Positions 10,756 through 22,889 of a stretch of 64,000 bases of DNA are shown one piece after another. Below the pieces are notes generated by a model that was not told the DNA's origin, did not search any database, and saw nothing but the letters and a program-made list of their open reading frames with translations. Origin of the DNA: Pohlia nutans (Eukaryota; Streptophyta; Bryopsida; Bryales; Mniaceae); assembly GCA_022496805.1 (NCBI GenBank), contig CM040103.1:20746820-20810819 (forward strand). The letters run 5' to 3'. The first letter of the stretch is position 1. Every line of letters begins with the position of its first letter. The position numbers and the translations under genes are program-made.

Positions 10756-11300
10756 TTAACCCCTAAATGTCCTCACCAATTCTGTAAAAGTCAAATCACT
10801 ACAATTTGAATACTTGAAATATCACATTGGGTGATTTATAATTTTTCATTGATAATCATCAGCATTATGAAGGTATAACAAAAATTTCAACACGATTGGA
10901 AGATATTTTGAATATTTACAAATTTTATTATGTAAACAGGATAAAAATTTAGAATAAATATATTTCTGTCAAATTTAATATGAAAAAAATGTATTTGAGG
11001 TAGATAAAAGTTACATTGACAAGTAGTAAAAATATGAAAGTGAAGAAAATAAAAGAAACCTATGATTGGAGCATCTTTAGAAAGCCCTTTGTATTTTGAA
11101 CACTTAAATTTCAAATTTCTCAAGGGTGGGAAAACTTCAAATGAAGTTGATTATCCAATCCCAACGGTCAAAAGATGTATCATAACTCAATTTAAACATC
11201 TAATGAAAACACCAACTACAATAAAGCTTAAACACTTTATTTTTTGGACGTTTGACCAAAAATCAAGCATAATATGGTTGATTGGGCACTTAGGGGTTAA
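10756..11300. mobile_element. TTAACCCCTAAA-end element, subfamily B
   Basis: 545 bp bounded by TTAACCCCTAAATG and CTTAGGGGTTAA. The interior (GGTCAAAAGATGTATCATAAC, TTAGAAAGCC) is shared with ~22890-23428. No coding frame. Confidence 0.65.
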
Positions 11301-12184
11301 GTGGAGTCAATTGAAATGTGGAATATACAATGAGTTGCTGATTTTATGTTTTTTATACATTAGACATCAAGTTAAAAAAATATGATAAATTTATTATACA
11401 ATGACAATGTAAGACATATATCAATTACACAAATCAATTCAATCAGTTTGAGAATTTAAGTACTACAAAACCTCCTTCATTAATTTGGATGATTTTTTAA
11501 TGAATGCAAGAATGAATGTGGTTTAATTAGTATGAACTATTGGATGAAATTTGGTTAAAATTTGGATGAAAGTTGAATGATAATTTCACTATTTGAAATG
11601 AAAATGACTACATTGTATTGATTTATCCAAGAATACAATGAACTTCTATATTAGTGCACCTCACAAACTCACATTATTCTCAAATTAGTACAAGGTAGTG
11701 TTATTAATGCAGGGTGTAGTTATGAGCATTTGAAGATTTGCCACTCTATTGAATTGTTGTTTTGAAGCATTTTTTACACAAGATGACACTTGCTTTTTGG
11801 TTGGAAAATTTGGAATGGAATAAATTTCTTAGACACATTCAATGAGACCATAACCAACTTTTAATTATCAAAAGAATAGCGTACACACCAAAAATTTGCC
11901 TTAAATATAATGATGGCTGGTGGTAATACGAAACTTCATCATGCAACTAGGAGTTGCCAGTTCACAATAACTCCAAGTGGTTACATAATTGTAACCGATC
12001 ATTTACCAATTTTTCTTAAAACTATCTATCAGTTTTGATTCCCTCTTTACCGAATCAACTTCCGTGAAGTTTTTGTGGTGCATATGATACACTCAAAACT
12101 CTTTTATATCATTCTCTTGCCAACCAATGTGAATAAGTTCAAAACTTGGCATGTGGAAAGTATCCAATCATATGTACACAATAG
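11301..12184. other. AT-rich intergenic DNA
   Basis: No gene or bounded element recognised. The right part is the probable upstream region of the multifunctional protein gene. Confidence 0.45.
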
Positions 12185-12239
12185 ATAATGTTCACGCCGG
12201 CCCCATGCTAAAAAGGACCGGAATTTCTATCTATCTATC
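12185..12239. mobile_element. Short retroposon scar with (TATC)n tail and 10-bp TSD
   Basis: A 55-bp insertion beginning ATAATGTTCACGCCGGCC and ending in TATCTATCTATC is flanked by TACACAATAG at 12175-12184 and 12240-12249. TSD plus a simple-repeat tail indicates target-primed integration of a 5'-truncated LINE or SINE. A related tailed sequence lies reversed at 34446-34497. Confidence 0.7.
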
Positions 12240-12539
12240 TACACAATAGTATAATTCTGTAATAATGGAATGTGATATTGGAGTGTGATAATACAGAACA
12301 CGTTGGGAACGTGCCCATGATGTTCCCCAGGTTCCCACCACCGTTCCCCTCCCACGTAGGGTTTCACCTTCTAAAAGTAGGTAGAGTGTAGGTCCTTCTT
12401 CTTCCACGTTTAGTTTGTTTTTTTTTGGTTTTGTTTTCCTTAATACGCGGCAGCTACGTTGGTTTGACTGAAGAACTTTTTTCCCCGTGGCCTGCGGCCT
12501 CACAACAGTGCTTCAATTGTAATTATCCTTTCTTCGGTG

Positions 12540-12689
12540 AAAGCTACTCAGCATAAATCCATGTTGCGGCGCTGCCGAACTCTCAGCCTCTCAGCAACTG
12601 CAATTCCCCCTTGTAACTGGTATTCGAATCCACTTCTACTTGAATTTTTCGTTTCAGGAACTCTGAGCCAAGTGGCGTTTGTTTCGCAG
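12540..12689 (+). promoter_or_regulatory. Probable 5'-UTR exon of the multifunctional protein gene
   Basis: A less AT-rich stretch ends GTTTCGCAG followed by GTGTAT. The acceptor CTTTCAG at 13857-13863 comes 46 nt before the start codon, so 12690-13863 would be a leader intron of about 1.17 kb. No transcript evidence; the exact transcription start is unknown. Confidence 0.45.
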
Positions 12690-12725
12690 GTGTATTAATT
12701 TTTTTCCTTCTTCCTTTGAGTAATT

Positions 12726-13860
12726 TTTGCAATTAGAAACAGAGTTTCTTGTGGTTTGCTATCTAATCACGAGTTCCGCAATCGTGAGTTTAGGTCTGTG
12801 CACATTCTTTTTAAGTTCTTGTTATTGCGGTGGTTGTCTTCTTTTCAAGTCGCGGAAATCGATTCTTGTGTGTGGTTAGCTATTGCTTCCTTTGCATGTT
12901 TTGCAATTAGAATCGCTTGAGGTTTTATGCAAATGCTTTGAGTTCCTTGTGGTTTGCTACTTAATCACAAATTCCGCGATCGTGAGTATAGGTCTCTGCT
13001 GAGCATTTTAAATTTTGTTTTGAGTTCTTGTTATTGTAGTGGAAATTGATTCTTGTGTGTGGATTCTTTGGCATAAACTTGCCATTGCTTCCTTTGCGTG
13101 TTTTGCAATTAGAATCACTTGAGATTTTACGCAAATGCTTTGAGTTTCTTGTGGTTTGCTACTTAATCACGAGTTCCGCAATCGTGATTTTATTTAAGTT
13201 CTTGTAATTGTGGTGGTTGTCTTTTTTTCAAGTCGTGGAAATCGATTCTTGTGTGTGGTTAGCAGGTGGATTCCTTCGCATAAACTTGCCATTGCTTCCT
13301 TTCCGTGTTTTGCAATTAGGATCACTTGAGGTTTTATGCAACTTCTTGTGGTTTCGCGAATTGTGCAATTGTGAGTCTAGGTCTTTGCTGAGCCTTTAAA
13401 ATTTTCTTGTCAATCGTAGAACTTGATTCTTGTGTGTGTAGATTCTTTTGACATTGCTTCCTTCGCGTGTTTTGCACCCGGGGAGTGCACTGTACATTAT
13501 GTTCATGACCTCCTCTAAAAACCCCTGTACACGAGGTGTTAGTGTGTAAAAACTTTTGTATTCAGATCTATTCTGTCCTAAATACATGTTTAATGTAAAT
13601 GTACGTCAACATTTTTAGCTCTAAATATGTTTATCGTATGTATACGTCACACGACAGTTTCAAATTAATACCACTTCTGTGCACTCACGTACACTTGTAC
13701 GTGTTTAGTACAGTGCACCCCCCGGGGTTTTGCAATTATGATCACTTGAGGTTTTATGCAAATTCTTTGAATTTTGTGTATTGTGTAATGGTGAGTGTAG
13801 GTCTGTGCACATTCTTTGCTGAGCTTATTTTGAGTATTTGTTGTTGTTGTGGTTGCCTTT
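12726..13860 (+). repeat. Degenerate ~160-205-bp tandem array filling the MFP leader intron
   Basis: About five diverged units begin TTTTGCAATTAG at roughly 12727, 12899, 13101, 13308 and 13728. Each continues with variants of CACTTGAGGTTTTATGCAAA, CTTGTGGTTTGCTACT, ACGAGTTCCGCAATCGTGAG and GGAAATCGATTCTTGTGTG. A hAT-type MITE interrupts the array at 13477-13726. Leader introns can boost expression; that role here is inference. Confidence 0.8.
13477..13726. mobile_element. hAT-type MITE with perfect 8-bp TSD (GTTTTGCA)
   Basis: 250 bp. The ends are CCCGGGGAGTGCACTGTAC and, as reverse complement, CCCGGGGGGTGCACTGTAC (18 of 19). GTTTTGCA is at 13469-13476 and 13727-13734. Neighbouring tandem units show the empty target (GTGTTTTGCAATTAG). 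Related to 4130-4359 and 30513-30762. Confidence 0.88.
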
Positions 13861-13908
13861 CAGGTTGTGGTGTCAGCGTCGCGTTGAGAAAGAGACCGGA
13901 GTTTCATC

Positions 13909-16900
13909 ATGGGAAGGATAGTGCTCATGGAGGTCGGGGAGGATGGCGTTGCCCTCTTGACCTTAAATAAGCCCCCTGTGAATTCTCTGGATAACACTGG
14001 ATCCGGTTCTAGTAAGTCTTGATCTTGCCAAAAGCTCTGTTTCTCCATTTTCATTATCTTTGTGAGTGGAGTTTGTAGTTGCAAATATAGTTTGTTATCG
14101 AGGGTTTTTTTTTTTTTTTTTTTCGTTTTTCGGTTTATAAAGATTCCTGTATGTAATTCAGGGTTTTGCTAATCGTAGAGTATTATTTACTTACCTTCGT
14201 GACATGTCTTTTGGCAGTGGTGTTTCAACTGAAGGAATCAATTTGCGAGGCTTATTCAAATCCAAATGTGAAAGCTATTGTTATCAGAGGTGAATGACGT
14301 GGTTTTTGGGAACCATTGTGAGCATTTGGGGTTTGTTTTGGGCAAGATCTGATTGATACGTCGACTTGGCTTTAAAATCCTGTACACGAATTGATTTATC
14401 TCTACTGCTGCAGGAGCTACTGGCAAGTTCAGTGGAGGGGCTGACATTGGTTCATTCAACAGTGTCAAGCAAGGTTTGTCATCCTCAGCAAATATCAATT
14501 TAATTTTTTATTTTCTGGTGTACCGGTTTGTGTCTCCGCTTGATTTTCTTACATGGGGTGCTGGGTAAAATTTTGGCAGAGGGACCGAATCCGAACATTG
14601 TTCGGGGTACAACCTTCTTTAATGAGATCGTTGAAGGTATGCACTCTGTCATATCATCTGTTTGAGGTCTTTTATCCCCTTAGTGCTCAAGCTAAAACAG
14701 AAAGTTCATTTTCGAATGTAATAATCGAATAACTTTCAAAGCGTATTTCTATTATTGAAAAATGTAGCGTTATGATTTCTTGATTCCAATTTGGGTACTT
14801 CAGAGTTAATTTTTCTGTGGCTGGCTTTCAAGCATACCTTTCTGCAGGCTATTGGTTTTTGTTGTTGATATCAAAATAAGATGCTGTTTCGTTTTAATCC
14901 TGCGCTAGATACGATGCTCAGTTGTAATAGAAAATAAGAGTCCTTTTCTGTCTAGCTCCTCATGTGTTAGTTGAAACAGGGGGTCCGAAGCCTATAGTGG
15001 CAGCAATTGAAGGTTTTGCTCTTGGTGGTGGCTTGGAACTAGCAATGGTACAAAATCTGCTTGTTTTCTGCTTGTTTTACTCTACCCTTGATTTATCTGC
15101 ATATCGTAATTTGAAATTTCAGTGTTTTGAAATTATCGTGACATCAATGTTGTGAATTTCAGTCTTGCCATGCACGCATTGCTGCCCCAAAGACACAACT
15201 GGGCTTGCCCGAGTTGACACTGGGCATCATCCCTGGCTACGGTGGTAAGTTACACCCGTCCTTAGACTTTGTCTATCAACGCAGATCGAATGCTTTACTA
15301 GGAGCTCAATGTCTTCCACTTGTTTTAAAGTTCCATAGAACAAGATCTTTGAGATTCCTATGGCTTGGATGCACTTTCCTCAATTTCTATTGGTTTTCTC
15401 TATTTCCTTCTAATTGGTGCTATTTCTGTGTTTTTAAAGGTACCGCACGGCTTCCTCGATTGGTAGGGCTCGCTAAAGCTGTCGACATGATGCTGGTACG
15501 TCATAAGGACGTGCATTGTAATTGTAAAGCGTTTAAATTGATTCTACTAATTGATATTTATGTACCCTTATTTGAGCAAGTATTGATGTCTAGCAACATT
15601 CTTTGGTTCCTGCACATAAAAACCATCTCCAGGGGTCACATCTATAATACTCACTCAGTGCGTTCATGTTGGTAAAACATTTGTCGCGTTGTGACTGAGC
15701 AGACTTCAAAGCCAATAATGTCCGAAGAAGCCGTCCAGGTCGGCTTGGTGGATGCAGTGGTACCCCTCCGACAGCTAGTACCAGCTGCAAAGAAATTTGC
15801 GTTAGATATCGTTTCTGGGAAACAGGCTTGGCGGAGCTCACTTTCTTTGACTGACCGCATTGGCTCACAAGAGGAATCGTTGAAAGTCCTTCAACAAGCA
15901 AGAGCTCGAGCTCAGAAATCTTATCGCCATGTGCCTCACCCGTTTGTAATGCTGGACTGCATCGAGGAAGGCATCAAGCATGGAGGCGTGGCTGGCACTT
16001 TGAAGGTCTGATTTGTGCCGTTCAATATGATTTGTTTGCAATGAGAAAATTTCTGTACTTTCAGAGTTCAAAATTGATGAACAGAGGTGTAGAATTGATT
16101 TCTGATGTGAAGGTTTCATCTGCAGGAAGAGGAAGTATCTCCCATGCTAATAGCAAGTCCTACAGCCAAATCGCTCATGCACATATTTTTTGCCCAGCGG
16201 TCTGCATTCAAGGTTTGCTGGTCGCCCAATTTTCGTGATTTTGAGAGCGGAGAGGGTTCACTTTTGACAACCATGCATGAGGCAGTTTCTAAAGCAAATT
16301 TATCTTACAGTCTTGTTGTGGATTGTGTTGATTGACAGTAAGAATAACATTGTTGAGCTTGCTGGCAGATCCAAGGTATCACAGACAGCGGATTAAAACC
16401 ACATCAAATGAAGTCAGTGGCAGTCATAGGTGGTGGTTTAATGGGTACAGGAATTGTAACCGCTCTTGTTCTCAATAACGTCCCAGTGGTATTGAAGGAG
16501 GTGAACGAGGAGTTTCTTCAAGCCGGACTGAAGAGAATTGAAGGTATCGTTTATCTACGAGCATGTGTGCCACATGATTCAGAGACGAGATTTTTTCATC
16601 AGTATTCCTGCTTCTTGTGTGAAGTGATTTATTTCTTTATTCTGTTTACATTTCGCTTATGAACCTACTCAGTTATTGATGGATGAAAACCGAATCATGT
16701 TTGCATTTTTTGCACTAAAGTTTCTCATTGCTTGATGTTGTTTGCTTGCTGACAATGACCAGCCAATTTGAAGGCCCGCCTGGCAAGAAATGCACCAAAC
16801 GCAGAGAAAGTTCAAAAAGTGATGAGTCTTGTGAAGGGAACCTTAGATTATGCAGACTTTTCAGATGTTGACATGGTTATCGAGGTATTATATTTGCAAG

Positions 16901-19375
16901 AGCTCCCCATCTTGTACACATTATGTTGTTGTTTGCTCAGTATCATCTGTTAAACAAAGAAAGCGCACTAACTCCGCAGTGTGTTCACAGGCGGTAATCG
17001 AGAGTATTCCACTAAAGCAAAACATTTTTGCTGATCTAGAGCAGTACTGTAAGCCTACCTGTCTGCTGGCGTCAAATACATCGACGATCGATCTTGGACT
17101 CATTGGCATGAAAACCAAGTCACAGGATCGAATTATTGGGGCTCATTTCTTCAGGTTCACTTGCCACATCGTTCATTCTATTTTGTGTCATCCATGCTTA
17201 ATGTGTCACCAAAACAGCGCCATAGATTAAATGTACTTTTTTTGTGGTTAGATAGTGTACCTTGGGACCATCAAGAAGCTTTTGAGTGAATAGTCTCTCA
17301 ATCAACAAGTGGCCAACTCGCAATCCAATTATCTGTAAATGGTGTTCATCAATAGGTGCACTAATATATGGTGTTTGAATTAGCGCTAGTTTACGAAATA
17401 GGTTATGATACACTAAAGAGAATTAAGAGTTGCTCATAATTCAATTTGTGAACTATTAAAGATTTGCACCCTGGAAACGACGTTCACTGATGTTTGGGTC
17501 TTCCTGCTAAACACAGCCCTGCACACGTGATGCCACTTCTGGAAATAGTGCGAACGAATAACACTTCGAAACAAGCGATTCAAGACATGCTGGCATTGGC
17601 CAAGACTATCAAGAAAGTTCCCGTTGTTGTGAGGAGCTGTGTAGGTTTTGCTGTGAATCGTGTCTTTTTCCCGTACTTTCAAGCAGGACACTTACTGGTG
17701 CATTTGGGAATCCATCCATACCGGATAGATGCTCTCATCAAGGCATTTGGCATGCCTATGGGTCCCTTCAGGTTTGATTTCTTCTAGAACCTTCATTTGT
17801 TCATGATTTATTTCTTCTAGTTAGTTGTTTGAAAACAGAAAACCATGTATGCTGTAGATGAAATCTTGGAAGATCGTCATTGAACCTTTAAAATGGAAAA
17901 ACGTATTGTCTGTCGTTATGAACTAGCTGCATTGGGCTTTTCAGGTTGGCAGACTTAACAGGTATTCAAATCGGTCAAGCAACATCAGCAATCTACAAAG
18001 AGGCTTTTGGTGACCGTGTACACCTTTCAAACCTCAACGACTTATTACTCCAGGACAATCGCTATGGTACGTCATACTCTCATAATTCTGGGATGTTCAT
18101 TTTGTATCTGCGCAAGATTATGCCACATTTTGAACCTCAGTATAGAGTCTGTCATGAATTGAGTGTGAAGGTGGGTTTAATGATTTTATCTGTAAATTAT
18201 TCAGGTGAGCGGACTGGAACGGGTTACTATAATTACAAAAAAGGCTCTCGAGTTGAGCAGCCTGCACCCGAGCTGGACAGCTACTTGGCAAAGACTCGTC
18301 AAGCCGCACGCTTGATTCCTGAAGGAAAGGTATAAACTCAACATCCCACTGTATGCGTGTTATCCCTGAAGTGCTTGAATGGCCAAAAGTCGCCGCTTCC
18401 ATATCTGTAGGAGTTGATATATATATCATGTAGGAAGCTTAACCATAAACGTACCAGGGTGTCCCTGGAATTGACGATTTGAGAAAATTTATCATAAATT
18501 ACTATTTAGAAGAATATTTTGGAATTAACCCCTAAACGTACCAGGGTGTCCTTTGAATTGACGATTTGAGAAAATTCATCATAAAGTACTATTTAGACGA
18601 ATATTTTGGAATTGATATACAAATGAAAGTTCTAGACTTTGAATTTTAGATTCCATCTGTACGGTTCGATTCTTTATGTTTTTCGCTTTATGTTTTTTGC
18701 TTTATATTTTTTTGCTTTATGCTTTAATTTTATTTTTTGCTTGAATGTCCTCCAGGTGGTTGACATCTCAGATGAAGAGATAGTGGAGATGACCTTTTTT
18801 GGTGTGGTGAACGAAGCTTGCCGAGTGCTGGATGAGGATGTGGTTGTTCGCTCTGCTGACCTTGATATTGCCTCAGTCCTTGGCATGGGTTTCCCAGCGT
18901 ACAGGTATCTTCATTTTCCCATTTAGTTCCATTGTTTGACTACACTGTATATGTTGACTTAAAAATACACTTTGTCCGTCTGTGTTGTGAATAACATATT
19001 TGTGGGCTCGACTATGCACAGGGGTGGCGTGGTATTCTGGGGTGATTCTGTGGGCGTGGAGCGTATCTATTCAAAGCTCAAGCACTGGTCTACTCTATAT
19101 GGTTTAGGGTTTTACAAGCCTTCTGCTGCTTTGGAAAGGGCTGCTCATGGCAAGTACTCACTGGTATGTAACTGTCTGAATCCCCTCCTGAATCTGAGAG
19201 GAATAAAAGCTCCTTTCTCTTTTCAAATCCTTTAGTAGGATTTTCAAATGATATTCTTCAGTATGGAGGTGGAGACAAAGGCTTAATTTTGTGCATTGGC
19301 ACTGACGGGATGGGTTGGATGGGGTTGGTGCAGTCACAAATTATTGAGAAAAGGTCTGGAGCTTCTCGGCTGTGA
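13909..19375 (+). CDS. MFP2-like: Peroxisomal fatty acid beta-oxidation multifunctional protein (enoyl-CoA hydratase / 3-hydroxyacyl-CoA dehydrogenase)
   Basis: Eighteen coding exons: 13909-14011, 14218-14289, 14414-14473, 14580-14636, 14956-15047, 15163-15244, 15440-15495, 15703-16005, 16126-16212, 16369-16543, 16763-16884, 16991-17154, 17517-17771, 17945-18066, 18205-18329, 18756-18904, 19022-19163, 19334-19375. All joins keep frame and give 735 aa, the usual plant MFP size. Start is MGRIVLMEVGEDGVALLTLN. Hydratase motifs are GKFSGGADI, GLELAM (Glu) and LGLPELTLGIIPGYGGTARL (Glu). The NAD site is VAVIGGGLMGTG (about residues 321-332). Dehydrogenase residues are IESI, GAHFFSPAHVMPLLEI (catalytic His) and CVGFAVNR. 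The end is SRL, a PTS1 peroxisomal signal. It hydrates 2-enoyl-CoA and oxidises 3-hydroxyacyl-CoA in peroxisomes. The last acceptor could instead be at 19262, adding 24 in-frame residues; 19334 gives the more family-like tail. Confidence 0.95.
18441..18612 (+). repeat. 86-bp tandem duplication of a TTAACCCCTAAACG end inside an MFP intron
   Basis: Two units (18441-18526 and 18527-18612) share ACGTACCAGGGTGTCC, GAATTGACGATTTGAGAAAA and AATATTTTGGAATT. Each begins with the AACCCCTAAACG-like end of the abundant family. The intron is 18330-18755. Confidence 0.85.
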
Positions 19376-19404
19376 GGCACTTCACTTTAGCTTCAACATT
19401 AACT

Positions 19405-19713
19405 CACCCCTCTTTAGATTTGGAGAATAACAAAGATGTCTTCTAAAATATAACTTAATTTTACGAGTTGAATTTTTTAAGAGCACTTTTATGTTGAAAT
19501 TTTCAAAATTTTGGGTGAATCATTACAACACGAAATGTGGCATAAAAATTCACAAATTTTCCCCTTTCTAATCAGATCACACATGCTTGAAGCTAACTTC
19601 CCATAACATCTGTAGTAAAAAATCCATATTTCAAAAAGTCAATGAAAGGTAAAAACTGTGTGTTTGATTATGTACATCGTCCACTTTTTGGATGGTTGGA
19701 TGTTTAGGGGTTA
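19405..19713. mobile_element. Internally deleted subfamily A element just 3' of the MFP stop
   Basis: Matches the outer parts of subfamily A (CACCCCTCTTTAGATTTGG on the left, CTAATCAGATCACACATG and GATGTTTAGGGGTTAAC on the right) but lacks the middle. It may supply the MFP polyadenylation region. Confidence 0.55.
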
Positions 19714-19907
19714 ACTTAGAGGCATTTATTACCTTCTAAGGGACAAAAGATTTTTTTGTTAGGGTCCTCGATGGTATAGCATATATACTGTGACTACAAT
19801 GATTTAGTAAATGATATACTATTTTGTGGTCTTATAAAACCATAGAACCATCATGAATTATTATAATTGTTGATGAATACCATTTATTAAGCTTTGCATC
19901 TTGTGTT

Positions 19908-20198
19908 CATAACGTTCAATAGCTTATGTGACTCTTCCTTCTTCTAACACAATGATGTGGAATAACGCACATTGTTTCATCCCCCAATGCACTGATGTGG
20001 GATATTCCACATCACATTAGTAGCTATGGGGGCAGGTGGCATTAAACAAGAGCAACTAACCATGGTGAAGAATAATCGAAAGCACTCATTCAATATTGCT
20101 CTATAATTGTTTATTTTATTTAATAACCCTTTCAATTATAGACCACTGGTCACTCCATACTAACACGCAGCCTTTTTTGAAGGTTGTTGAATGTTATG
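19908..20198. mobile_element. CATAACATTCAGTA MITE family, copy 2 (reversed), TSD TT
   Basis: 291 bp from CATAACGTTCAATAGCTT to AAGGTTGTTGAATGTTATG, flanked by TT. The internal stem GATGTGGAATA...GATGTGGGATATTCCACATC is weaker than in the other copies. Orientation is opposite to copies 1 and 3. Confidence 0.78.
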
Positions 20199-20439
20199 TT
20201 GGTCACTTGTTGCTTTAAGAGTATCTATTCATTGAAAAGTTTCTTGATGGTGATTCCAAGTATGCAATTAAAGGAAAAGAATTTATTTACTTCATGTTAC
20301 AATATTTTCATGTTTACATTATATCATGGATGATACTAAATAGAATAAAAAGTGTAGCTTGTTTTATCATCTTGTACTCGGCAAGAGATGGAAAGTAATC
20401 TTTTTTTTCATGTTTTATATACAAATAAAAATTGTACAT

Positions 20440-21175
20440 ATATTGCTTATAAGCAATCCCTAAGTTAACCAAAGAGAAATGACTAATTGTGATGGTTCTA
20501 ACAAACTTGGTTGAATTTGGAAATTGAAAATCCAAAGTGTGGTTTACGTGATTGAATTATACACCAAATTAGAAAGTGAAAGCATTTTGAAATATAATAA
20601 AAGTTCCATTTTATTCATAGATATAGCCCTCCAAAGTTGAGCATATTAGAGAGTGGGGAAAGCCTCAAAAGCTAAGTTTAGACACTCATGTCATGTCAAT
20701 GACTCACTTCAATGCAAATTGAAATCTCATTTCATTTTTGCATCACAATTAAATTTCAAGACCAAAACGAAACAAGTCCAATGCTCATTTTTTTCAAAAC
20801 TTCATAGAAAATTCAAAAAGTCTTAGAAAATTGGGAAATTTTTAGGCAATGTGAGTAATATGATAAAAAATCACTGGAAGAACATTCATTTGAAAATTAT
20901 TATTTTGTATATTTTATGGCTTGTTGAATGTTGGGTCTATTTGAAGGACGGATAAGGCAGTTGTGAAAGGGTTAATCTTTTAAATGCCCATGTGGACCAA
21001 AATGTCTATTTTCATATCTCACTAGGTCTCAAAGGCATGACCACTAAGGTAAATTCCAGGTTCATTGGGTCCAACTAGCAAACTCTTATCAAAAATATCT
21101 TATAAACAACTCATTAGGTTAGGGTTTGTAAGTTGCTATGAGTTTCACAGATGCTAAGTTTTGGCCATGCCAAGC
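20440..21175. repeat. Segmental repeat, inverted partner at 42385-43100
   Basis: About 700 bp read in reverse complement at 42385-43100. Shared landmarks are GATGGTTCTAACAAACTTGG, ATAGCCCTCCAAAGTTGAGC, AGACCAAAACGAAACAAGTC, GACGGATAAGGCAGTTGTG and AAGTTTTGGCCATGCCAAGC. Similarity continues leftward, discontinuously, to the MFP stop codon (~19368 against ~43440). Confidence 0.75.
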
Positions 21176-21821
21176 GAGCTCTTTTGTTCAAGTACATCTT
21201 GGATTCAATATGTCAAAAGCCACCCTTCAAGCTCTTCAATATGTTGAAAGCCACCCATCAAGCTCTATGTGGTTGATTTAGGGATTGCTTGATAAAAAAT
21301 CACACTGAAAGTGTATATTTCTTAAATGTATCGTATGTCAAACATATAGAACAATTACATTCAAGAAATCATACAATTTTTTTGAAGTGATAATATTGTG
21401 GCCCTATGTCGTAGGCCAATATTCCCCGTGATTTGGCCATGTTTTTAATTTTTAATTTAAAACAATTTATTCATAAATTAATTTAATTTATGGTGATGAA
21501 ATTCGATTAAAAATTCATAACATTCACATTGTTAATCCAAAAGCTACAAAACAACTTACAATAGATGCACCCTACTTCTCAAAAACTTTCTAATGATGTC
21601 AAGAATGACATCAAAAACTCCCATATTATATATTTCATGATTTACACACTAGATTGTTTTTAAGGCAATGCTTACCATTCTCTCTGACAAGTGTTTATGT
21701 GTACCAGTTTGTCACAAGTGTCTCAACGTATACTTGTTTCTCAGAAATAAAAAGGATGCTTGTATTAATGGTGATTTCCCATTAAAATTTAGCTAAGGAG
21801 GAGGCACCTTTATTTACCTAT

Positions 21822-22430
21822 TTCACTCCTAAACGTCTTCACGTCTCCAGATTTGAAGAATTATAAAATGCATTATAAAATGCAGCTAAGAGGGATATTT
21901 TGAACTTGATGTATGAATAAAAGTTGTACATTATGAACTTTTGATTCTATTCAGAACACTTGTTTCATTAAAAGTGCACATGTTGAAATTTTATATATTT
22001 GAAAAAAGTGTAGTCATATTTTACCTGTAAAGTGCCAAAATTGAATGTACGTTACATCAAAAAAAATGTAATGCGAATTTTAAAAGAGGGGTCGGTGTGT
22101 TCCCACCCCCTCCTTTTAAAATTTTGAAAAATGTAGTGTAAACTTTAGAGGGAGGTGGGTGTGTTCCCACCCCCCTCCTTAAAATCAAAAAAAATGTTGC
22201 GCAAATTTTAAAGGGAGGTGGGTTTGTTCCCACCCCCCTTCTCCTTTTTAATAAAAAGATGTGCAGGGCACATACCATTAAAAAATAGTGCACATGGCTA
22301 TCTGCACTTTTAACAAAAACAAGTGTTCCATACAGATAAATCTATGATTGCAATCATGAATGTGGTAGGCAGGTAGCGGTTGAGGAGATATCAACATTGC
22401 TTACAAAACGAACAAAACAAAACAAACAAA
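21822..22430. mobile_element. Subfamily A copy split by a nested inverted-repeat element
   Basis: Left end CTCCTAAACGTCTTCACG and the AGAGGGATATTTTGAACTTG core are subfamily A. A second element, 21955-22327, interrupts it. It has ends AACACTTGTTT and AAACAAGTGTT and inner arms AAAAGTGCA and TGCACTTTT. Possible 8-bp TSD CTATTCAG/CCATACAG (6 of 8). Confidence 0.5.
22063..22255. repeat. Three tandem ~65-bp units, each a short G/C hairpin
   Basis: Each unit carries GAGGTGGGTGTGTTCCCACCCC or a close variant between AT-rich spacers (AATTTTAAA, AAAATGTTG). The GGTGGG and CCCACC halves can pair. The array lies inside the nested element. Confidence 0.75.
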
Positions 22431-22889
22431 GTACCTTTTTTAACCCTTTAGTGCTTAGATGACCACATTGTGGTCATTGATGAGTCAAAAAACGCAAATA
22501 ATAGAAAATTTGTGAAGGATTGGATTTTGAGTTGTGACGTTAGAGTTGGGGATTTATAATACACATCTAGAAAAAGAATATTTCAATTTGGAGCTCGGAA
22601 ACTATCAACATACCTATGTCCAAAACACCAAAATATTGCAAATACAACAAATATTCAGTACAGTACATCACATGTACTACGCAATATTTCTTGTGTTTGG
22701 AAGTTTGTTATCTTGTATTATTCTTTTGGATTGTGTTCTCCTTTTTATATTCCATTGGTGTATTATGTTGTGATGTTGATCAATGTACCAATTCGTTTCA
22801 TATTTTAACGTGTAGATTTTTGTCCTAAACCATATATGGATAAGTCACTCTTACTTATAAAATTCATAATTATGTGAATTTGTTTTTGA

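Noticed and set aside
13599..13970. 123-codon frame upstream of and overlapping MFP exon 1
   Set aside because: It runs through the MITE end, the leader-intron array and the splice acceptor in a frame different from MFP.
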